A stretch of DNA of 64,000 nt. It comes from Micromonospora cremea. GTDB taxonomy: Bacteria; Actinomycetota; Actinomycetes; Mycobacteriales; Micromonosporaceae. Position numbers and translations under genes: made by a program. Of the stretch, positions 35,645-45,311 are shown piece by piece. The notes under the pieces were generated by a model, which was given only the letters and a program-made list of their open reading frames with translations, made no database searches and was not told where the DNA came from. Numbering within the stretch: position 1 is the stretch's first letter; each line of letters starts with the position of its first letter. The DNA is taken from positions 124,001 through 188,000 of the forward strand of contig NZ_FSQT01000002.1 in NCBI RefSeq assembly GCF_900143515.1, given 5' to 3'.

Positions 35645-37771
35645 ATGTCCGCCTTCACCAGAGTCGCCCGCGGCCGGTTGGCCGCCTGGCTCACCGTGGC
35701 CGCCGCGATCGTCGTCGGCGCGGCCGTCTTCGGGTTGCCCCGGCCGGACAACCCGGCGCCGGTCTCCGCCACCGGCCTGTCCGTGCAGTGGCAGTCGACC
35801 CAGGTGCAGCGGTTGCAGGACCAGCTGCCGTCCAGCGAGGTCCAGCCGGCCATCGTGGTGGTCAGCCGCGGTGACGGCGGCGCGCTGAGCGAGGCCGACC
35901 GGGCGGCCGTCGCCACCCGCTCCGGCGACCTGGGCCGGTTCGCGGTGGGCGGGCGGGTCAGCCCGGACCAGGTCTCCCCGGACGGCACGGTGGCGCTCGT
36001 CGTCGTGCCGGTCAGCACCGCCGGCGGACAGGACGAGGTCACCGAGACGGTCGCCCTGCTGCGCGCCGCGCTGGCCAACCTGCCCGAGGGGCTCACCGTC
36101 GAGGTGACCGGGGCGCCCGCCTTCACCGCCGACCTCTCCTCGGTCTTCGAGGGCGCCGACGTCACCCTGCTCGCGGTGACCGCCGCCGTGGTCGCGCTGC
36201 TGCTGCTGATCACCTACCGCAGCCCGTTCCTGTGGATCGTGCCGCTGGTCGTGGTCGCGGCGACCGAGCAGCTCACCCTGCGCGCGGTGGACACGATCGT
36301 GCCGGCCGTCGGCATCAACCTCCAGCAGGGCCAGGTCACCGGCATCGCCAGCGTGCTGGTCTTCGGCGCCACCACCGACTACGCGCTGCTGCTGATCGCC
36401 CGCTACCGGGAGGAGTTGCGCCGCGAAAAGGACCGGTTCGCGGCGATGCGGGCCGCGCTGCGGCGAACGGCCGAGCCCATCCTGGCCAGCGGCGGCACCG
36501 TGGTGCTCGGCGTGCTCACCCTGCTGCTCAGTGAGCAGGAGACCAACCGGGCGCTGGCCGTGGCCTGCGCCACCGGGGTGCTCTTCGCGATGCTCTCGGC
36601 GCTGCTCGTCCTCCCCGCCGTGCTGGTGCTCTTCGGCCGCGGCCTGTTCTGGCCGTTCGTCCCCCGGGTCGGTGGCCCGGTGCGCGAGGGCCGGCTCTGG
36701 GGCCGGCTCGGCGCCGTCGTGGAACGCCGCCCGGTGCCGGTCGCGGTGCTGGCCACGCTGCTGCTCGCCGGCCTGGCGCTGGGCGGGCTCGGGATCCGCA
36801 CCGGCCTGTCCGAGACCGAGCAGTTCCGGGCCGAGCCGGAGGCGGTGACTGGCGCGCAGACCCTGGCCCGGACGTTCCCCGCCGGCACCACCCAGCCGGT
36901 GGCCGTGCTCACCACCCCGACGGCGGTGCGGGCGGTCACCGACGTCGCCGCCGCCGTTCCCGGGGTCGCCTCGGCCCGCCCCGGCGATGCCGGCCAGGAC
37001 GTCGCCCAGGTCGACGTGGTGCTGGCCGCCGAACCCGGCACCACCGCCTCCGACCGCACGATCGAGGCGCTGCGCGACGCGGTCGCCGCGGTCCCCGGCT
37101 CCGCGCCTCCCGCGGTTGCGGGCGCCGACGCGCCGTCCGGGGCGATCGTCGGGGGCAGCGTGGCCGCCACGTACGACTCCGAGGAGGCCAACGACAAAGA
37201 CCTGCGCCTGATCCTGCCGATCATCCTGCTGCTGGTCGGCGCGGTGCTCGTGCTGCTGCTGCGTGGCCTGCTCGCACCGGTGCTGCTCGTGCTCACCGTG
37301 ATCGCGTCGTTCTTCGCCAGCCTCGGCGCGGCCTGGCGGCTCTTCGACCACGTGCTGGGCTTTCCGGCACTGGACAGCGGTGTGCTGCTGCTCGCCTTCG
37401 TGTTCCTGGTGGCGCTCGGCGTGGACTACAACATCTTCCTGGTCACCCGGGCCCGGGAGGACGCCCGCAGCGCGGGCACGCGCGACGGGATGCTCTCCGC
37501 GCTGCGGGTCACCGGCGGGGTGATCACGAGCGCCGGGGTGCTGCTCGCCGCGGTCTTCGCGGTCCTCGGCGTGCTGCCGCTGATCACGCTGACCCAGATC
37601 GGCATCATCGTCTGCATCGGCGTCCTGCTGGACACCCTGCTGGTCCGCACGGTCCTGGTGCCGGCGCTGGCGTTCGTGCTCGGCGACCGCTTCTGGTGGC
37701 CCGGCCGGATCGCGAGCGAGGGCCCGGCGGACACCCCGGTGCCGCCCGAGCCGGTCGCCGCCCGCAACTGA
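35645..37771 (+). CDS. MMPL family transporter
   Basis: The 708 aa RND-superfamily membrane protein has one N-terminal membrane helix and a first extracytoplasmic loop. A block of five helices follows (residues about 175-345, with FGATTDYALLLIARYREEL). A second loop is followed by a second helix block, with VALGVDYNIFLVTRAREDA as the equivalent motif. Such proteins export lipids, siderophores or drugs, driven by proton motive force. It has no long C-terminal domain, unlike MmpL3. It is divergent from and probably repressed by the MarR gene. Confidence 0.92.
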   Translation: MSAFTRVARGRLAAWLTVAAAIVVGAAVFGLPRPDNPAPVSATGLSVQWQSTQVQRLQDQLPSSEVQPAIVVVSRGDGGALSEADRAAVATRSGDLGRFAVGGRVSPDQVSPDGTVALVVVPVSTAGGQDEVTETVALLRAALANLPEGLTVEVTGAPAFTADLSSVFEGADVTLLAVTAAVVALLLLITYRSPFLWIVPLVVVAATEQLTLRAVDTIVPAVGINLQQGQVTGIASVLVFGATTDYALLLIARYREELRREKDRFAAMRAALRRTAEPILASGGTVVLGVLTLLLSEQETNRALAVACATGVLFAMLSALLVLPAVLVLFGRGLFWPFVPRVGGPVREGRLWGRLGAVVERRPVPVAVLATLLLAGLALGGLGIRTGLSETEQFRAEPEAVTGAQTLARTFPAGTTQPVAVLTTPTAVRAVTDVAAAVPGVASARPGDAGQDVAQVDVVLAAEPGTTASDRTIEALRDAVAAVPGSAPPAVAGADAPSGAIVGGSVAATYDSEEANDKDLRLILPIILLLVGAVLVLLLRGLLAPVLLVLTVIASFFASLGAAWRLFDHVLGFPALDSGVLLLAFVFLVALGVDYNIFLVTRAREDARSAGTRDGMLSALRVTGGVITSAGVLLAAVFAVLGVLPLITLTQIGIIVCIGVLLDTLLVRTVLVPALAFVLGDRFWWPGRIASEGPADTPVPPEPVAARN

Positions 37772-37784
37772 CCGGTCGGCCCGC

Positions 37785-38669
37785 TCAGTACCCCAGACAG
37801 ACGCACTCGGTCATCAGCGCGCGCACGTTGCGCACGTAGGACGGGTTGGGGATCGTCAGCGGCTCGCCCTCCTGCGCCACCGCCCCGTGCCCGAAGTTGT
37901 ACGCGGCGATCACCGCGTTGAGCAGGCAGGAGTTCAGCTCGGAGCTGCACAGGCCGGCCTCGAGCCGGAAGTCGGACTCGAAGTACATCTCGCCGATGTA
38001 CCGGGTCAGCCAGGCCAGGTAGTTCGCGCCCAGGTACGCGTTGTCCTGGTAGTCGTCGATGTCGTAGCTCTGCTCGAACCGCTGGTTCATCCAGGTCGCG
38101 GTGTCCGGCATCACCTGCATCAGCCCGACGCCGCCGTCGCAGGCGTAGATGTTGGACTGCCAGCCGCTCTCCTGCCAGGCGGTGGCCTTGACCAGGTTGA
38201 GCGGGATTTTGATGCTCGGCGCGGAGGTCGGCCAGTAGATGCGGGCGGCCGCGTCGGCCAGTGCCGCCTTCGCCTCGGCCCGGGTCGCCTGGGTGCCCTT
38301 GTAGCTGGGCTTGCAGGAGGTCGGTGCCGGCTTCGGCGGTGCCGGCGGGACCTTGGTCTCGGTGGGCGGCTTCGCCACCGGGCGCGGCTTCGTCGCCGGA
38401 CCGGACGTGCGGGTCGGCTTCTTCGTCGGCTTGGGGGTGGGGGACGCGCTGCGGCTCGGCGCGGCACCCATCGACTCCACCCCGCTCACCGACGGGCCCG
38501 GCTCCGCGGCGGCCTCGTCGACCGGGGCGTCGGTCGGCGCCTCGGTGACCGCGACCGGCGCGGCCTCGCCCTGCGGGCGCTCCCCCCGGTCGGCGCAGCC
38601 GACCACCGTGCCCGCCAACAGGAGCCCGGCGAGCACCACGGCGCCCACCCGACCGGTCCGTCCACGCAT
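37785..38669 (-). CDS. Secreted lytic transglycosylase (SLT domain) lipoprotein
   Basis: The 294 aa product has a lipoprotein signal with a VVGC lipobox near residue 25. A Pro/Thr/Lys-rich wall-spanning linker (about 60-118) and a lysozyme-like SLT domain (about 140-290) follow. Catalytic Glu lies in AWQESGW, and GVGLMQVMP and AAYNFGHG are the other SLT motifs. It cleaves the MurNAc-GlcNAc bond to 1,6-anhydro products, supplying the turnover that the epimerase/NlpC pair at 45.3-47.4 kb could recycle. Its stop is 13 bases from the MMPL stop. Confidence 0.9.
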   Translation of the reverse strand: MRGRTGRVGAVVLAGLLLAGTVVGCADRGERPQGEAAPVAVTEAPTDAPVDEAAAEPGPSVSGVESMGAAPSRSASPTPKPTKKPTRTSGPATKPRPVAKPPTETKVPPAPPKPAPTSCKPSYKGTQATRAEAKAALADAAARIYWPTSAPSIKIPLNLVKATAWQESGWQSNIYACDGGVGLMQVMPDTATWMNQRFEQSYDIDDYQDNAYLGANYLAWLTRYIGEMYFESDFRLEAGLCSSELNSCLLNAVIAAYNFGHGAVAQEGEPLTIPNPSYVRNVRALMTECVCLGY

Positions 38670-38702
38670 GCCGTTACTCCCCCGTGTGACCGTCGCCGCA
38701 CA

Positions 38703-40121
38703 TTAGCAAGGTTCGACCGGGCGGCGAGGCCCCTGCGACGGCGGCCGGACCGGGTCCTCCGGCTGCTCCCGCTCCCCCATCGCCCGGTCCCTGGTGGCCC
38801 AGGCGACCATGAACACCACCGTCCAGAGCACCCCGAGCAGCACCGCCGCCGCGGTCCCGCTCGCCGTGTCCAACCCGAGGTAGAGCCGCGCGCCGCCGAC
38901 CCCGAGCACCCCTGCGGCGGCGGCCGTCCAGGCGGCCACCGCCACCGGCCAGCGGGCGCTGCGGGACACCAGCCAGGCCAGGGTGCAGAAGCTCGCCGCG
39001 ACCACCGCGTTCTGGGTCGGGAACGGGACCGCCTCGCCGCCGCCCGGGCCGGCTCCCGGCGACCCGGTCAGCTCGGCCACCACGGCCAGGACCAGCAGCG
39101 GCACGAACGCGCCCACCGTGCCCACCACGCTGAGCAGGTCCGCCCGCCAGGGCCGGTTCCGCCACGCCAGCACCGCTGCCACCACCGCCACCAGAACGAT
39201 CAGCACCCACCCGCGCACCACGGACACCACGGCCAGGGTGGCGTCGGCGGCGTCCGGGGTCCGCCGGGCGGCGAACCAGCCGCCGATCGCCCCGTCCAGC
39301 GCGGCCAGCCCGCTGTTGCGCACCACCACGGCGAGCAGGCCGGCGATGGCGAGCCCGGCGGCGAAGAGCAGCAGCAGCCCCGCGGCGAGGTTGAGCAGCA
39401 GCGTCCAGGCCGGCCCGATCCGCATGGCCACCAGGAAGAACAGCACCCCGTAGCGGGCGCTGAGCCAGCGCACCGGCGGCAGCGCGCCGGCCCGGGAGAG
39501 CAGCGCCCGGGCCGGATCGGGGTTACGGCCCAGCCACCGCCCGGCGAGCACCACCCCCAACAGGCCGGCCAGCAGCACCAGCGCCGCGCCGGTGGCCCGG
39601 CCGAGCAACCGGGAGACCGTGTCGTACGACTCACCGGCGACGTGACCGAGCAGCACCGAACCGCCCACCCAGGTCACCACGCCGGCCAGGTTCCACGGCG
39701 CGAACCGCCGGTACGGCATGCCGGCCGCGCCGGCCAGCCGGGGCACCAGGGTGCGGGCGAAGGCCACCCAACGGGCGGCGAACACGCCCCGCCCGCCGAG
39801 CCGGGCGAGCATGGCGTCGGCCCGGGCCCACCGCTCGGGCCCGACCCGGTGGCCCAGCCCGGCACGCAGCCGCGAGCCGTACCGCCGGCCGGCGCGGAAC
39901 GCCAGCGCGTCACCGAGGACCGCGGCGGCGATCATCGCGAGCAACGCCGGGCCCAGCCGCAAGGTACCGTTGTAGGTGAGGAAGCCGACGAGCAGCAGGG
40001 TAGCCTCACCCGGCACGAGCAGGCCGAAGATCACCGCGGTCTCGCCCGCCACGATCAGCGCGGCGACCAGGTAGATCCACAGGGTGGGCAAACCCTGCAC
40101 CATGGTCAGCAGATCGTGCAC
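38703..40121 (-). CDS. DedA-PAP2 fusion membrane protein with degenerate phosphatase motifs
   Basis: The 472 aa product has an N-terminal DedA/VTT domain (about 1-200: [37 protein letters not shown]). The C-terminal polytopic part (about 215-445) has the topology of a PAP2-type lipid phosphatase. In place of the PSGH motif there is PTQN, and in place of SR-x5-H-x3-D there is [11 protein letters not shown], so the catalytic His residues are missing. A non-catalytic lipid-binding or transport role is inferred. A Glu/Pro/Arg-rich tail ends the protein. Confidence 0.82.
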   Translation of the reverse strand: MHDLLTMVQGLPTLWIYLVAALIVAGETAVIFGLLVPGEATLLLVGFLTYNGTLRLGPALLAMIAAAVLGDALAFRAGRRYGSRLRAGLGHRVGPERWARADAMLARLGGRGVFAARWVAFARTLVPRLAGAAGMPYRRFAPWNLAGVVTWVGGSVLLGHVAGESYDTVSRLLGRATGAALVLLAGLLGVVLAGRWLGRNPDPARALLSRAGALPPVRWLSARYGVLFFLVAMRIGPAWTLLLNLAAGLLLLFAAGLAIAGLLAVVVRNSGLAALDGAIGGWFAARRTPDAADATLAVVSVVRGWVLIVLVAVVAAVLAWRNRPWRADLLSVVGTVGAFVPLLVLAVVAELTGSPGAGPGGGEAVPFPTQNAVVAASFCTLAWLVSRSARWPVAVAAWTAAAAGVLGVGGARLYLGLDTASGTAAAVLLGVLWTVVFMVAWATRDRAMGEREQPEDPVRPPSQGPRRPVEPC

Positions 40122-40254
40122 TCAGGCCCCCGGGACACGGGAGCCAGCATGCCAGCCGGGGGAACGACCCGGACAGCAGTTTCACCAGAGATCAGGGGCA
40201 CCTGGGGGTGACCCCGACGCAGCCTGCGCGAGCGCAGGCGGAAGGATAGAGGGT

Positions 40255-42123
40255 ATGCAGCTTCGCACCGACCTCCGCAACGTCGCCATCATCGCTCACG
40301 TCGACCACGGCAAGACCACCCTGGTCGACGCCATGTTGCGGCAGGCCGGCGCGTACGGCGCCCGCGGTGAGACGACCGAGCGGGTGATGGACTCGGGGGA
40401 CTTGGAACGGGAGAAGGGCATCACCATCCTGGCCAAGAACACCGGTGTGCGCTACCTGCCGGCGGATGGCTCCGACCCGGTCACCATCAACATCATCGAC
40501 ACCCCCGGCCACGCCGACTTCGGTGGTGAGGTGGAGCGCGGCCTGACCATGGTCGACGGAGTGGTGCTGCTGGTCGACGCCAGCGAGGGCCCGCTCCCGC
40601 AGACCCGCTTCGTGCTGCGCAAGGCGCTCCGCGCACGGCTGCCGATCATCCTGGTGATCAACAAGGTGGACCGCCCCGACGCCCGGATCAAGGAGGTCGT
40701 GGACGACACCTACGAGCTCTTCCTCGACCTGGACGCCGACGAGGAGCAGATCGACTTCCCGATCGTCTACGCCTGCGCCCGCGACGGCATCGCCTCGCTG
40801 ACCCAGCCCGCGGACGGCTCCGTGCCGGACGACAGCACCTCGCTGGAGCCGCTGTTCCGCACCCTGCTGGACACCATCCCGCCGCCCGCGTACGAGGACG
40901 GCGCGCCGCTGCAGGCGCACGTCACCAACCTCGACGCCTCGCCGTTCCTCGGCCGGCTGGCGCTGTGCCGGGTCCGCCAGGGCACGATCACCAAGGGTCA
41001 GACGGTGGCCTGGTGCCGCACCGACGGCAGCACCCAGCGGGTCCGCATCTCCGAGATGCTGATGACCGAGGGCCTGGAGCGCAAGCCGGCCGAGTCAGCC
41101 GGTCCGGGCGACATCATCGCGGTCGCCGGCATCTCCGAGATCATGATCGGTGAGACGCTGGCCGACGCGGAGAACCCCGTGCCGCTGCCGCTGATCACCG
41201 TCGACGAGCCGGCCATCTCGATGACCATCGGCACCAACACCTCGCCGCTGGTCGGCCGGGTCAAGGGCTCCAAGGTCACCGCGCGGATGGTCAAGGACCG
41301 GCTCGACAAGGAGCTGGTCGGCAACGTGTCCCTGCGGGTGCTGCCGACCGAACGGCCGGACGCCTGGGAGGTGCAGGGCCGCGGCGAGCTGGCGCTGGCC
41401 ATCCTGGTCGAGCAGATGCGCCGGGAGAGCTACGAGCTGACCGTCGGCAAGCCGCAGGTCGTCACCCGCGAGATCGACGGCAAGACCTGCGAGCCGGTCG
41501 AGCGGCTGACCATCGACGCGCCGGAGGAGTACCTCGGCGCGATCACCCAGCTCCTCGCGACCCGCAAGGGCCGCATGGAGCAGCTGGTCAACCACGGCAC
41601 CGGCTGGATCCGGATGGAGTGGCTGGTCCCGGCCCGCGGCCTGATCGGCTTCCGCACCGAGTTCCTGACCGACACCCGGGGCACCGGCATCCTGCACCAC
41701 GTCTTCGAGTCCTACGAGCCGTGGTTCGGCGAGCTGCGTACCCGTAACAACGGCTCCCTGGTCGCCGACCGGTCCGGCGCGGTCACCGCCTTCGCGATGA
41801 TCAACCTGCAGGAGCGCGGCCAGCTCTTCGTCGATCCGACCACCGAGGTGTACGAGGGCATGATCGTCGGCGAGAACTCCCGCTCCGACGACATGGACGT
41901 CAACATCACCAAGGAGAAGAAGCTCACCAACATGCGGGCGTCGACCTCCGACGAGACCGAGAAGCTGATCCCGCCGCGCAAGCTGTCGCTGGAGCAGGCG
42001 CTCGAGTTCTGCCGCGAGGACGAGTGCGTCGAGGTCACCCCGACCGCGGTGCGCATCCGCAAGGTCGTACTCGACCAGCAGCTGCGTGGGCGGGCCGCCG
42101 CCCGCCGCAAGCACGCCGGCTGA
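40255..42123 (+). CDS. typA: Translational GTPase TypA/BipA
   Basis: Ribosome-associated GTPase that helps 50S assembly and stress growth. The 622 aa product has G1 [16 protein letters not shown]3 DTPGHADF, G4 NKVD and G2 RGITIL-like EKGITIL. Domain II and the EF-G-like C-terminal domains follow, then the TypA-specific C-terminal part ending [12 protein letters not shown]. The ATG at 40255 follows GGAAGGA. It is divergent from the DedA-PAP2 gene and ends at a hairpin. Confidence 0.97.
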   Translation: MQLRTDLRNVAIIAHVDHGKTTLVDAMLRQAGAYGARGETTERVMDSGDLEREKGITILAKNTGVRYLPADGSDPVTINIIDTPGHADFGGEVERGLTMVDGVVLLVDASEGPLPQTRFVLRKALRARLPIILVINKVDRPDARIKEVVDDTYELFLDLDADEEQIDFPIVYACARDGIASLTQPADGSVPDDSTSLEPLFRTLLDTIPPPAYEDGAPLQAHVTNLDASPFLGRLALCRVRQGTITKGQTVAWCRTDGSTQRVRISEMLMTEGLERKPAESAGPGDIIAVAGISEIMIGETLADAENPVPLPLITVDEPAISMTIGTNTSPLVGRVKGSKVTARMVKDRLDKELVGNVSLRVLPTERPDAWEVQGRGELALAILVEQMRRESYELTVGKPQVVTREIDGKTCEPVERLTIDAPEEYLGAITQLLATRKGRMEQLVNHGTGWIRMEWLVPARGLIGFRTEFLTDTRGTGILHHVFESYEPWFGELRTRNNGSLVADRSGAVTAFAMINLQERGQLFVDPTTEVYEGMIVGENSRSDDMDVNITKEKKLTNMRASTSDETEKLIPPRKLSLEQALEFCREDECVEVTPTAVRIRKVVLDQQLRGRAAARRKHAG

Positions 42124-42143
42124 TCCCACCAGCACCCGGCACC

Positions 42144-42175
42144 GGGCGCGTCGACCGCTTGCGGTCGGCGCGCCC
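42144..42175 (+). terminator. Terminator after typA
   Basis: GGGCGCGTCGACCG (42144-42157) pairs with CGGTCGGCGCGCCC (42162-42175), with one G-T pair and a CTTG loop. It begins 21 bases after the typA stop. Confidence 0.75.
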
Positions 42176-42243
42176 GTCCGCTCTCCGGCGGGGTACGCGG
42201 GCCTGCCCGGTCCGCCCGCCGGTGATCCGCTACGGTCACCGGC

Positions 42244-43104
42244 ATGACCTGGGATGATCTCGACGCCCACCTGGACCGGGTGCCCGGCACCGTCTCGGCG
42301 TACGTGGGCCGTCTCGACGCGCCGCCGACCTGGACCCGCCATGCCGACGCCACCCACTACGCCGCCAGCACCATGAAGGCGGCGGTCCTCGCCGCGCTGC
42401 ACCGCGCCGCCGAGGCCGGCACGCTGGAGCTGGACGCCCCGGTCCCGGTGGTCAACCAGTTCGACTCGGCCCAGCCCGGCGCGCCCCGGTTCTCCTGCGC
42501 GCAGCACTACGACAACGACGACGCGGTCTGGGACCGGGTGGGCGGCACGGCGCCGCTGCGCTGGCTCGCCGACCGGATGATCGTGCGGTCCAGCAACCTG
42601 GCCACCAACCTGGTCCTCGGCCACGTCGGACTGCCCGCGGTGGCCCAGGTGTGGGCGCTGGCCGGAGCCCGGCACAGCGTCACGGGCCGCGGCATCGAGG
42701 ACTTCGCCGCCCGCGAGGCCGGCATCACCAACCTGGTCACCGCCCACGACCTGGCCGCCCTGCTCGGCGCGCTGGCCACCGGGTCCGCCAGCCCCGGCCA
42801 GCTCGCCTCGCCGGCCGGCTGTGCCGCCATGCTGGACGTGCTGCTCGCCCAGGAGCACCGCGAGGACCTGGCCGCCGGCCTGCCCGAGGGCACCCGGATC
42901 GCGCACAAGAACGGTTGGGTACGCGGCGTGCGTCACGGCGCCGGAGTGGTCCTGCCCGACGACGCCCCGCCCTACGTGATCGCCGTCTGCACCACCACCG
43001 ACCTGGCCGACGGCGGCGCCAGCGGGGACGAGGACGAGGACGACGCCTGCCGGCTGATCGCCCACGTCTCGGCGCAGGTCTGGGCCGCCCGCCACCAGCT
43101 CTGA
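42244..43104 (+). CDS. Serine hydrolase of the class A beta-lactamase fold, cytoplasmic
   Basis: The 286 aa product has the complete active-site set: S42-x-x-K45 (STMK), SSN at 116-118 and K-N-G at 222-224 in place of KTG. It lacks any signal peptide, which argues against a periplasmic or secreted resistance enzyme. An acidic Asp/Glu insertion (GDEDEDDA) lies near the C-terminus. It could be a cytoplasmic amidase or esterase. Substrate unknown. Confidence 0.82.
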   Translation: MTWDDLDAHLDRVPGTVSAYVGRLDAPPTWTRHADATHYAASTMKAAVLAALHRAAEAGTLELDAPVPVVNQFDSAQPGAPRFSCAQHYDNDDAVWDRVGGTAPLRWLADRMIVRSSNLATNLVLGHVGLPAVAQVWALAGARHSVTGRGIEDFAAREAGITNLVTAHDLAALLGALATGSASPGQLASPAGCAAMLDVLLAQEHREDLAAGLPEGTRIAHKNGWVRGVRHGAGVVLPDDAPPYVIAVCTTTDLADGGASGDEDEDDACRLIAHVSAQVWAARHQL

Positions 43105-43131
43105 CCGGGCTCCGACGCCGGGCCGGCGCCC

Positions 43132-43929
43132 TCACTCCAGCAGGTGCTCCCGCAGCGCCGTGAGGGTCTCGTCGGTCAGCCCGAGCCCGTCGCGCAGGTA
43201 GCCGTCGAACGAGCCGTGCACCCGACGCACCTCCTGGTAGCCGGCGTCGAGGTACTCGGGGCGGACCTCCAGCACCGGAAGCACCGCGTCGACGTCCAGC
43301 TCGGGCTGGCGGCGGCGCATCGCCTCGACGATCACCGCGCGCAGGCTGTCGGTGAGGGCGTTGTTGCGCAGGTACTCGGCGCGGATCGCGGCCTCGTCCA
43401 CGCCGAGCACGGTCAGCAGGATGACGGTGAGCCAACCGGTCCGATCCTTGCCGGCGGAGCAGTGGTAGACCAGCGGCAGGTTCTCCGGTGCGGCGGCCAA
43501 CCGGACGGCCTCGGCGAACCCGACCCGCGCCGACTCGCCCGTGACGAACCACCGGTAGATCTCCGCCATCGCCCCCGCCGTGCCCTGCCGGGCCAGCTCG
43601 GCGTACGCGTCCAGGTCGTGGCCGAGCAGCACCGCCGAGACGTACGTGAAGACCGGGTGCTCCGGGTCGTGCACCGGCAGGTGCACCACCCGCGGCTCGC
43701 CCACCAGCCGGTCCGTCGGGGCCACCGCGATCTCCGAGCCGTCGCGCAGGTCGACCACGCAGGCCAGGCCGAGTTTCGTGAGCACCGGCAGGTCCTCGTC
43801 GGTGAGCCGGCCCAGCGCCGGAGTCCGGATCAGCCGCGCGGGGCGCACCCGCCGGCCGCCGGCACCGACGAGGCCGCCCAGGTCACGCGCGTTCGGCGCG
43901 CCCACCATCTCCCAGTCCCGCCCGGTCAT
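43132..43929 (-). CDS. Tyrosine-protein phosphatase (Y-phosphatase_3 / PtpB-like)
   Basis: The 265 aa product has an N-terminal NARDLGG motif and P-loop HCSAGKDRTG with the nucleophilic Cys and an Asp/Lys as in Mycobacterium PtpB and lipid/tyrosine phosphatases. The ATG at 43929 is chosen because GGAGGGGAGA precedes it. The start lies only about 46 bases from the right end of the IS605-type element, so the insertion has replaced or moved its upstream region. Confidence 0.9.
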   Translation of the reverse strand: MTGRDWEMVGAPNARDLGGLVGAGGRRVRPARLIRTPALGRLTDEDLPVLTKLGLACVVDLRDGSEIAVAPTDRLVGEPRVVHLPVHDPEHPVFTYVSAVLLGHDLDAYAELARQGTAGAMAEIYRWFVTGESARVGFAEAVRLAAAPENLPLVYHCSAGKDRTGWLTVILLTVLGVDEAAIRAEYLRNNALTDSLRAVIVEAMRRRQPELDVDAVLPVLEVRPEYLDAGYQEVRRVHGSFDGYLRDGLGLTDETLTALREHLLE

Positions 43930-43974
43930 CCGGTCTCCCCTCCCGCCGCGCGCACCGTATAGGGTGCCCCACTT

Positions 43975-44245
43975 GACATCCTCCGCCGCCTTCAAGGGCG
44001 GGGGTTCCCTCGGTCACCCGAGGGGGTTCCTGTCTCACTGGGCCGCGCCTTCGCCGCTTGCGCGGGTCGGGTCTTATCGTCCCTCCACAGGCGTTTTACC
44101 TCTCCGCCAGCCCGGCGGCGAGGATGTTGCGGGCGGCGTTGACGTCCCGGTCGTGCGCGGCGTCGCAGCCGGGGCACGTCCAGGCGCGGACGCCGAGAGC
44201 GATGGCGGTGTTGATCCGACCGCACGCCGAGCAGGTCTTCGTGCT
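43975..44245 (-). ncRNA. Probable omega RNA of the TnpB element
   Basis: In IS605-type elements the guide (omega) RNA covers the 3' end of tnpB and runs through the right end. Here the region has hairpins at 44007-44024 and about 43986-44001 and a conserved-looking terminal GGATGTCAA, after which the guide would begin in the flanking DNA near 43975. Position and length are inferred; expression was not seen. Confidence 0.4.
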
Positions 44246-45209
44246 CGGCGTGCCAGCGGTCGACGGCGATCACGGTCCGCCCGTACCAGGCGGCCTTGTA
44301 CTCGATCATGCTGCACAGTTGTGTCCACGCCGCGTCGGAAATGGCGCGGGCCAGGCTGTGGTTGCGCAGCATGTTGCGCACGCTGAGGTCTTCGATCACG
44401 ACCGTTTGGTTCTCGCGGACGAGTCGAGTCGACAGCTTGTGCAGGTGATCGCGCCGCCGGTCGGCGATGCGGGAGTGGATCCGGGCCACCGCAAGCCGGG
44501 CTTTGGCCCGATTCGCGGAGTCCTTGGCCTTACGGGACAGCGTGCGTTGGGCTTTGGCCAGCTTGCGCCGGTCGGCGCGCTCGTGCCGCGGGTTGGTGAT
44601 CTTCTCGCCGGTGGACAAGGTGAGCAGACTGGTGATACCCGCATCTATCCCCACCGCCGATTCCAGCGACGGCAAGGACTTGACGGTGGAGTCCTTCATC
44701 AGCAGGGACACGAACCAGCGGTCGGCCGCGTCGCGGGACACCGTGACCGTGGACGGCTGCGCGTTTGCCGGCAGAGGCCGAGACCACACGATGGACAGCG
44801 GCGCGTCCATCTTCGCCAGGGTCAGCTGGCCGTCGCGCCAGCGGAACGCCGAGCGGGTGTACTCCGCCGACGCCCGGGACGTGCGCTTGGTCTTAAACCG
44901 CGGGTAGCGCGAGCGCTTGTCCCAGAACGCCGCGAACCCGGCTTGCAGGTGCCGCAGCGTCTGCTGCAAGGGCACGGAGCTGACCTCGTTGAGGTAGGCC
45001 AGCTCGTCCGTGCGTTTCCATTCGGTGAGCCACGCCGAGGATTGCACGTAGGTGCTGCGTTGCCGGTCGACGGCCCATGCGCGGGTGCGCGCGTCGAGGG
45101 CTAGGTTGTATACCTTGCGGACGCAGCCGAATGTGCGGTTGAGCTGTTCGGCTTGCACGGGGGTCGGATAGAAGCGGTACTTGTACGCTCGCTTCACCAC
45201 CTCACCCAT
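44096..45209 (-). pseudogene. tnpB: RNA-guided endonuclease TnpB, frameshifted
   Basis: The start MGEVVKRAYKYRFYPTPVQ, RuvC motif I (GIDAG) and motif II Glu (VIEDLSV) are intact. After DRWHA one extra base (within 44243-44249) shifts the frame. In the next frame the sequence continues STKTCSACGR, then WTCPGCDAAHDRDVNAARN with the zinc ribbon and the third RuvC Asp, and stops at 44096. Without the extra base the gene would encode about 370 aa, a normal length. The shifted frame reads on to 43992 with an Arg-rich, non-family tail. It could also be a sequencing error. Confidence 0.85.
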
Positions 45210-45311
45210 GCCTCACATCTCAGTAGTTGACTATGTAAGACGACTATCGAAGGGAGGGAGCGGCGTTTCCTCCCTTCGCCTGAAGGCTGAGGTGTCCACG
45301 CCGCGATCCTG

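Larger units (their letters stand above)
43975..45290 (-). mobile_element. IS605-type element carrying only tnpB, decayed
   Basis: The single gene is a TnpB. The right end (about 43975-44030) reads on the minus strand as a CCCCTCGGGTGACCGAGGG hairpin, a second hairpin around CCGCC/GGCGG and a terminal GGAGGATGTCAA, as in IS605-family right ends. The left end has a perfect 10-bp hairpin, CGAAGGGAGG (45248-45257) with CCTCCCTTCG (45269-45278). There is no TnpA, no terminal inverted repeat and no target duplication. The outer limits are approximate. Confidence 0.75.

Noticed and set aside
42244..43104. Beta-lactam resistance gene
   Set aside because: The fold and active-site motifs fit, but without an export signal and with KNG for KTG a resistance role is not supported.
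43992..44242. Frame-continuing C-terminus of TnpB
   Set aside because: The tail is Arg-rich and unlike TnpB; the true zinc-ribbon end is in the neighbouring frame.
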